Below, piece by piece: positions 13,815 to 18,026 of a stretch of 18,026 nucleotides of DNA. The notes under the pieces are model-generated. The model was not told where the DNA came from. It was given only the letters and a program-made list of their open reading frames with translations, and searched no databases. Where the stretch lies: contig CAYQQM010000095.1 of assembly GCA_964419605.1 (NCBI GenBank), positions 1 to 18,026 of the forward strand. The letters run 5' to 3'. This DNA comes from JABFXX01 sp964419605. GTDB taxonomy: Bacteria; Myxococcota_A; Polyangia; Haliangiales; Haliangiaceae. The number at the start of each line of letters is the position of its first letter. The stretch's first letter is position 1. The translations under genes were made by a program, and so were the position numbers.

Positions 13815-14927
13815 CTACCGCGCCGCGCCCGAAAGCCGATCCGCCAGGCGCTGATGGTCAGCGCAGCCGATGCGGCCCACGGGAGGCTGCGGGCGTCGGA
13901 CTTGATTTGCGAGGTGCGCTGCCTTCATCGCTCGAACGCGAGCGGAGGACTCGAGGACGCGCCCGCGCAGCTCCGCGTCTGTTTCGCATGCTCTCTCAAG
14001 CGCCTCGGCCGCAAGGGCCTGATGGTCGACGTTTTCGCACAATAGCAATACGTCGCAACCGGCGCGAATCGCAGCAACCGCAGCCCGATCGACGCCAACG
14101 TGGGCGCTGATCGCTCGCATGTCCAAGTCGTCAGAAACGATCACGCCGCGGTAGCCGAACTGCGCGCGCAACAAGTTCGATACGACTCGCTCCGACAGCG
14201 TAGCCGGCCGCGTAGCATCGAGCGCCGTGAACACCACATGAGCAGTCATAATCATAGGAAGCGCTGTAGAGGCCGCGGCCCGAAACGGAGCCAGCTCGAC
14301 GGCGTTTAGTCGCTCCCAACTGTGAGCGACGCGCGGCAGTTCGAGATGGGAGTCGGTGTCCGTATCGCCATGACCTGGAAAATGCTTGCCACATCCGAGC
14401 ACCCCGGCAGCATCCAGACCGCGCGCAAAGGCGAGCGCACGCCGCGCAACCGTGTCGGCGTTCGTGCCAAACGCACGATCCCCGATGATCGGATTGGCTG
14501 GGTTGGTATGAACGTCCAGCACGGGAGAAAAATTGATGTCGATGCCGAGCGCACGCAGCTCATCGCCCATCGCAGCTCCGACCTGCTCGGCGATGAACAG
14601 GTCCTCTGGAACCCGCCACCGGTCGAGGGCCATCATCGGCGGCCACCGCGTCGCCGGCGCTCGAATGCGTTGGACGGAGCCCCCCTCATGGTCAATCGCG
14701 ATCAACGCGGGGCTCCCGTCTGGAGCGTGGCGGTGCAAGTCGCGTGTCAGCTCGAGGAGCGCGGCCAGGTCGCATCTCTCCTCCGGACCCGTGAATGCAA
14801 GATTGCGCTTGAACAAGATCGTTGCGCCATACCGCCCGGCATCCAGGTCAGCGGCGAGCCGCGACGGCAATGACGTCCCAGCGAAACCTACCCACAACAG
14901 CTGACCTATGTCGTCGCGCACCCTCAC
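13815..14927 (-). CDS. nagZ: Beta-N-acetylhexosaminidase NagZ (GH3), peptidoglycan recycling
   Basis: Removes GlcNAc from GlcNAc-anhydroMurNAc muropeptides during cell-wall recycling; products of this pathway control beta-lactamase in some bacteria. The 370-residue protein has GH3 landmarks: IDHEGGSVQRIR (78-89), FSPVLDVHTNP (133-143), the NagZ-specific loop KHFPGHGDTDTDSH (181-194) carrying the Asp-His general acid/base pair, and VSDDLDM (264-270), whose first Asp is the nucleophile. No signal peptide is seen, so a cytoplasmic location is predicted as in E. coli. A C-terminal extension of about 30 residues is basic and Pro-rich. It starts at GTG 14927, overlapping the upstream gene's TGA by four bases. 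The stop lies 14 bases from the convergent batA-like stop. Confidence 0.93.
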   Translation of the reverse strand: MRVRDDIGQLLWVGFAGTSLPSRLAADLDAGRYGATILFKRNLAFTGPEERCDLAALLELTRDLHRHAPDGSPALIAIDHEGGSVQRIRAPATRWPPMMALDRWRVPEDLFIAEQVGAAMGDELRALGIDINFSPVLDVHTNPANPIIGDRAFGTNADTVARRALAFARGLDAAGVLGCGKHFPGHGDTDTDSHLELPRVAHSWERLNAVELAPFRAAASTALPMIMTAHVVFTALDATRPATLSERVVSNLLRAQFGYRGVIVSDDLDMRAISAHVGVDRAAVAAIRAGCDVLLLCENVDHQALAAEALERACETDAELRGRVLESSARVRAMKAAHLANQVRRPQPPVGRIGCADHQRLADRLSGAAR

Positions 14928-15916
14928 GACCCGCTAACAAACGATGTGGCCTCGCCGGCTAGCTCCAGACGCAGCGCCGCCGCCGAGGACGTATAAACGA
15001 CAAGGGAGCGAACGGTTGGAAACTTGAAGGCCAACACCAGATCCCGACGACCGTCGCCATCGAGATCAAGCACGCCAAGAACATCGAAGGCGACCGCCGA
15101 CTTCTTATCTGCAGCTTTTCCGGGATCCGCGGCGCGCGGTAGCTGGATGTCGTAAAGTTGAAAGGACGGCCGGCACGCCTGCGCTGCACCCTTCGTTCCG
15201 ATCCACTCCGCAGCAGGGCCTCGAATTCCGTCGAGCACCCCCGCGATCGGAAATGACTCGACCTGTCCATCGCCGTCCACGTCGATCACGATCTGGTCCG
15301 CTACCCGGCATGCTCCACCGATTTCGTACCTCGGTACGTGCGGCGGATCTCCAGGGTTGATGAGTTCGCCCACGGCGACGCCACAGCCGCGAGTTGCCGC
15401 GTCGCACTTCGGTTCTGGCGTCCGCAGAGCAACCGGTCCGGATGTTGGTTTCGCGATCGCGGCGGACGTACAGGGCGCCGACCCCACATACGTCCCTGTG
15501 GCAACGTGTTGCCTGAGTCCCACATCGACGATTCCGAGCGTGTCAAACGTTCCTGCCACGCCGCCATCGATGCCAAACACCGCAAAGCGCGGCACGCTGC
15601 CGCGCTCGACGGCACGACCGACCTCGATCGCGTTGTCCGTCCAACCGATCCCGCGCATCACCAGCGGAGCTACAGCCGGACGACCACCCGCTCCATCGGG
15701 GCACATCTCGCCGATCACCACGTGGCGAAGGCGTTCCACGCGACTAGGCCTCGACGCCATCCCCACCGCACCCGGCCGATCGCTTGGCGGAGACGGGGTA
15801 AATGTCGGCCCACATCCCCAGGACATGATCGTCGCGGTTGCGATACTCCAGGCAACGCGACAGCGAATTCGGCGGTCTATGGTCACGAGTTGATCATACC
15901 GCGCGTAGGACCCCAT
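14924..15916 (-). CDS. Secreted or lipid-anchored protein with two calcium-loop (FG-GAP-like) motifs
   Basis: 330 residues, not recognised as a named family. Two Ca-binding-type loops, DVDGDGQVE (212-220) and DLDGDGRRD (284-292, followed by LVLAF), are typical of FG-GAP/VCBS or dockerin-like repeats. They usually occur in extracellular proteins. The N-terminus has a hydrophobic stretch (VAWSIATATI) ending in MSWGC; Cys35 could be a lipidation site, but SWGC is a poor lipobox. At least seven further Cys (CPDGAG, APCTS, KCDAATRGCG, GACR, QACR) suggest disulphides, fitting export. GTG at 15886 is an alternative start that would shorten the n-region. The TGA stop overlaps the nagZ GTG start (GTGA), so both are translated from one message. 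An envelope role beside a cell-wall recycling enzyme is possible but unproven. Confidence 0.82.
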   Translation of the reverse strand: MGSYARYDQLVTIDRRIRCRVAWSIATATIMSWGCGPTFTPSPPSDRPGAVGMASRPSRVERLRHVVIGEMCPDGAGGRPAVAPLVMRGIGWTDNAIEVGRAVERGSVPRFAVFGIDGGVAGTFDTLGIVDVGLRQHVATGTYVGSAPCTSAAIAKPTSGPVALRTPEPKCDAATRGCGVAVGELINPGDPPHVPRYEIGGACRVADQIVIDVDGDGQVESFPIAGVLDGIRGPAAEWIGTKGAAQACRPSFQLYDIQLPRAADPGKAADKKSAVAFDVLGVLDLDGDGRRDLVLAFKFPTVRSLVVYTSSAAALRLELAGEATSFVSGS

Positions 15917-15940
15917 TCGCGAATTCGCAATGCCGTGCGA

Positions 15941-15971
15941 TTGACCTCGGCTTTCGCGTCGTGCATATAGT
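15941..15971 (+). promoter_or_regulatory. Probable promoter of the outer-membrane protein gene
   Basis: TTGACC (15941-15946) and TATAGT (15966-15971) each match the sigma-70 consensus at five of six bases, but the spacer is 19 bases, longer than ideal. The predicted start near 15978 gives a leader of about 120 bases before GTG 16099, and this leader contains the second copy of the palindromic repeat. Confidence 0.45.
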
Positions 15972-16025
15972 CCGCAACCATCGTCAGGACCTACGGAATT
16001 CCCCCGCCATAATCATGCGTTACTA

Positions 16026-16072
16026 TCGATCTACCTACGCATTCCCTCAGCGGGAATGCTGCGCACCCCGGC
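16026..16072 (+). repeat. Palindromic dispersed repeat, copy 2
   Basis: Same 47-bp element as at 4701-4747, 41 of 47 identical and in the same orientation. The stem is perfect here: GCATTCCC (16039-16046) with GGGAATGC (16052-16059) around TCAGC. A second small hairpin, CGGC-TTC-GCCG, follows at its 3' edge (16069-16079). It sits 26 bases before the chosen start of the outer-membrane protein gene, probably within its mRNA leader. Confidence 0.75.
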
Positions 16073-16098
16073 TTCGCCGAGGTTATCAATCAAGCCTT

Positions 16099-17937
16099 GT
16101 GAAGCACATCGCGCCCACCGCAATTCTTGGGGCGCTCGTTGCCGCTTCCATCGGCGGGGTCGCCCACGCGCAAATGGGCCCCGGAAGCATGGGCGGCGGT
16201 ATGGGGCCAATGGGCACCGGTCCGATGCAGCCCTCGGGAGACGCCAAGAAAGAGGGAGTTGCCGAGGCCGCGCCCACAACACCAAGCCTGCTGCCGACCA
16301 ATCCTACACTGCCGCCACCCAAGGCGCGCCGCAAGCGCTGGCAGCTGTTTGAGATGGGCGGCTATTTCCGGCTGCGAACTGATTGGCTCAAGAATTTCAA
16401 TCTCGGCTTCGTCGATGACCCGGCGCTGGGCGGAGCGCCCTTCCCTCGCGTCCTGGGCTGCCAATCAACGCTGGCCAACCGCCCCTGCAACGACTCGGTG
16501 TCGAGCGCAAACATACGACTTCGCCTCGAGCCCACATTCAACATTAATGAAACCACGTCAGTGCACGTGCAAGCCGATATCTACGACAACCTGATCCTCG
16601 GCTCGACGCCGATCGGCGAAGACTTGTCTGGAACTTACACCGACGCCAATCGGCCACCTTTGGCCGCGTTTGGAGGCTCGCAGTCGCCTCCCACTCGGGG
16701 CGTAAATAGTGATCGCGACGCCATCACGGTGAAGCGCGCGTGGGCCGAAATCGGTACACCGCTAGGAATTCTAAAAGCGGGTCGTATGCCCAACCATTGG
16801 GGATTGGGAATCTGGGCCAACGGTGGCGGAGCCGACCCGATTAACGGCACATACAACTACGACGCCGATTACGGCGACACCGTGGATCGAGTTAGCTTCT
16901 CGGCGCAAATACCCGGCACCCCGCTGCGCGCGATGGTCGGCTCGGATTGGAACGCGACGCGCCTAGTCTCGAACCAAACCAGCGCCAATAAAGGCCGCGA
17001 GGCCCATCCGTTTGACCTCGATGACAGCGACGACGTCAACGGGTGGGTCGGGGCGATCTCGAAGATGGACTCGGCCCAAGATTTCCGCGACGCTGTTGAC
17101 CGGGGCGACGCGGCGTTCAACTATGGAGTGTATTTCGAGTACAAGACCCAGGACTGGGACGTCGACCTGACGAATTTCAAACTGGGCGGCGCGCTTGATC
17201 CGGCGCGCTATGTACCGCGCTCGCTCAAGACCTATTCGCCAGACCTTTGGGCCAAGCTCGCGGTAGGCAGCTTTTTGATCGAGGCTGAAGTGGTCGGCCA
17301 GCTAGGAAGCGTGAACTCGCTGAGCGACCAGGGCATCAACGCGAGTGCGAAAATCCGCAAGTTTGGGGGGGTGGGCCGGGGTACCTGGAGTGGCCTCGAC
17401 GGGAAACTGCGACTCGGTGTTGAGGGCGGTTTTGCTACGGGTGACCAATGGGAAAACAACCCGCAAGGCGCAACGAACATCGCGTACGCCAATCGGCTAG
17501 GCGATCCGTCGGTCTGCAACGCCCAACGTTCCTGCACGCTGACCCAGTTCATGTTCAATCGCGATTACCGCGTCGATATGATCTTATGGCGCCATCTTGT
17601 GGGTGCGGTCACAAACGCCGCCTACGCCAAGCCGTTTCTCCAGTACGACCTCACCAAGTCGATCATGTTCAAACTCGCAAACATTACCTCTTTCGCTCTC
17701 AAGCCCGTGTCCACGCCTGGGAATTCCACGCTCTACGGCACAGAATTCAACGCCGATCTCGGACTGTCAACAAACCGAATCTTCGCAGGCATCGCCTACG
17801 GCGTGCTATTTCCGTTTTCCGCGATGAACCACCCGGCTGGGCTCGGCTACGGAACCTCGGCGGACGGAACGATTTCCAACATCGGCGATGCAGCGACAGC
17901 GCACACGGTTCAACTGCGACTCGTCCTCGCGCTCTAG
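16099..17937 (+). CDS. Outer-membrane beta-barrel protein, resembles TIGR04551 family
   Basis: 612 residues from GTG 16099. The first 24 residues form a good Sec signal peptide (KHIAPTAILGALVAASIGGVAHA, cleaved before QMG). A Gly/Met-rich patch follows (PGSMGGGMGPMGTGPMQ), then a Pro-rich linker and RKRWQLFEMGGYFRLRTDW, the entry to a long beta-barrel. Barrel strands are suggested by ANIRLRLEPTFNI, TTSVHVQADIY, VKRAWAEIG and LGILKAGRMPNHWGLG. Two Cys pairs, LGCQSTLANRPC and VCNAQRSC, probably close extracellular loops. I recall the LKAGRMPNHWGLGI region from the uncharacterised TIGR04551 myxobacterial family, but could not verify it. The last strand ends HTVQLRLVLAL, lacking the usual terminal Phe. 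An ATG at 16015 would extend the protein but puts the dispersed repeat and a charged stretch before the signal. Confidence 0.88.
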   Translation: MKHIAPTAILGALVAASIGGVAHAQMGPGSMGGGMGPMGTGPMQPSGDAKKEGVAEAAPTTPSLLPTNPTLPPPKARRKRWQLFEMGGYFRLRTDWLKNFNLGFVDDPALGGAPFPRVLGCQSTLANRPCNDSVSSANIRLRLEPTFNINETTSVHVQADIYDNLILGSTPIGEDLSGTYTDANRPPLAAFGGSQSPPTRGVNSDRDAITVKRAWAEIGTPLGILKAGRMPNHWGLGIWANGGGADPINGTYNYDADYGDTVDRVSFSAQIPGTPLRAMVGSDWNATRLVSNQTSANKGREAHPFDLDDSDDVNGWVGAISKMDSAQDFRDAVDRGDAAFNYGVYFEYKTQDWDVDLTNFKLGGALDPARYVPRSLKTYSPDLWAKLAVGSFLIEAEVVGQLGSVNSLSDQGINASAKIRKFGGVGRGTWSGLDGKLRLGVEGGFATGDQWENNPQGATNIAYANRLGDPSVCNAQRSCTLTQFMFNRDYRVDMILWRHLVGAVTNAAYAKPFLQYDLTKSIMFKLANITSFALKPVSTPGNSTLYGTEFNADLGLSTNRIFAGIAYGVLFPFSAMNHPAGLGYGTSADGTISNIGDAATAHTVQLRLVLAL

Positions 17938-18026
17938 TACCTCGCCACAGGGAAGATGATTGGTTCCGGTTGCCGAGGCGCGCCGAGCGCGAGGCTTGCG
18001 GAGTAAGCGCTACTGGCGGTACTGGC
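17938..18026. other. Unassigned sequence at the window end
   Basis: The last 89 bases follow the outer-membrane protein stop. I see no terminator hairpin with a U-run and no start with a ribosome site. The final bases contain TACTGGC twice, separated by GG, possibly the start of a Gly/Thr-rich repeat cut by the window edge. No function can be assigned. Confidence 0.3.

Noticed and set aside
15838..16098. N-terminal extension of the outer-membrane protein up to 15838 or to ATG 16015
   Set aside because: The extension would bury the signal peptide, run through the promoter-like element and the dispersed repeat, and has no ribosome site. GTG 16099 gives a textbook 24-residue signal.

Overview
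The window (about 18 kb, GC-rich, densely coded) looks like a chromosomal segment of a Gram-negative deltaproteobacterium-type organism, most likely Myxococcota. The grounds are high GC with GC-ending codons, several probable lipoproteins, a beta-barrel outer-membrane protein resembling a family I associate with myxobacteria, and a MoxR/DUF58/BatA operon. This taxonomic call is inference from gene content. I see no phage genes, transposase, plasmid functions or CRISPR array.

Layout, left to right. (1) 2-259: C-terminal end of aconitase on the + strand, meeting a minus-strand group by a 4-nt convergent overlap. (2) 256-3906, minus strand, transcribed ridA -> acs -> predicted lipoprotein methyltransferase -> small unknown protein: a tightly packed metabolic/housekeeping operon. 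(3) 3925-4040: promoter and tRNA-Val(CAC) on the + strand. Immediately downstream lies a C-terminally truncated GNAT acetyltransferase on the opposite strand, probably a rearrangement scar. (4) 4701-4800: a palindromic dispersed repeat followed by short tandem repeats. (5) 4833-7382, minus strand: two tandem lipoproteins that look like diverged paralogues, coupled by a one-base stop/start overlap, then a lysine-rich basic protein. (6) 7521-13800, + strand: an RNase HI with an extra N-terminal region, an unknown 347-residue protein with a Met-rich segment and a GGGDF-repeat tail, then moxR, DUF58 and batA-like genes joined by 4-nt and 1-nt overlaps. (7) 13815-15916, minus strand: a secreted protein with two calcium-loop motifs, translationally coupled to nagZ. 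(8) 15941-17937, + strand: a probable promoter, the second copy of the palindromic repeat in the 5' leader, and an outer-membrane beta-barrel protein. The last 89 bases hold nothing I can assign.

Functionally, acs activates acetate to acetyl-CoA, which feeds the TCA cycle where aconitase acts; ridA removes reactive enamine/imine by-products. The MoxR-DUF58-BatA operon is the classic AAA+ ATPase plus VWA-protein arrangement thought to act in metal insertion or envelope-complex maturation. NagZ recycles peptidoglycan. The less-explained items are the 347-residue Met-rich/GGGDF protein upstream of moxR, the coupled lipoprotein pair, the methyltransferase with an export signal, and the 47-bp repeat found in two intergenic sites 11 kb apart (41 of 47 bases identical, with the stem preserved).
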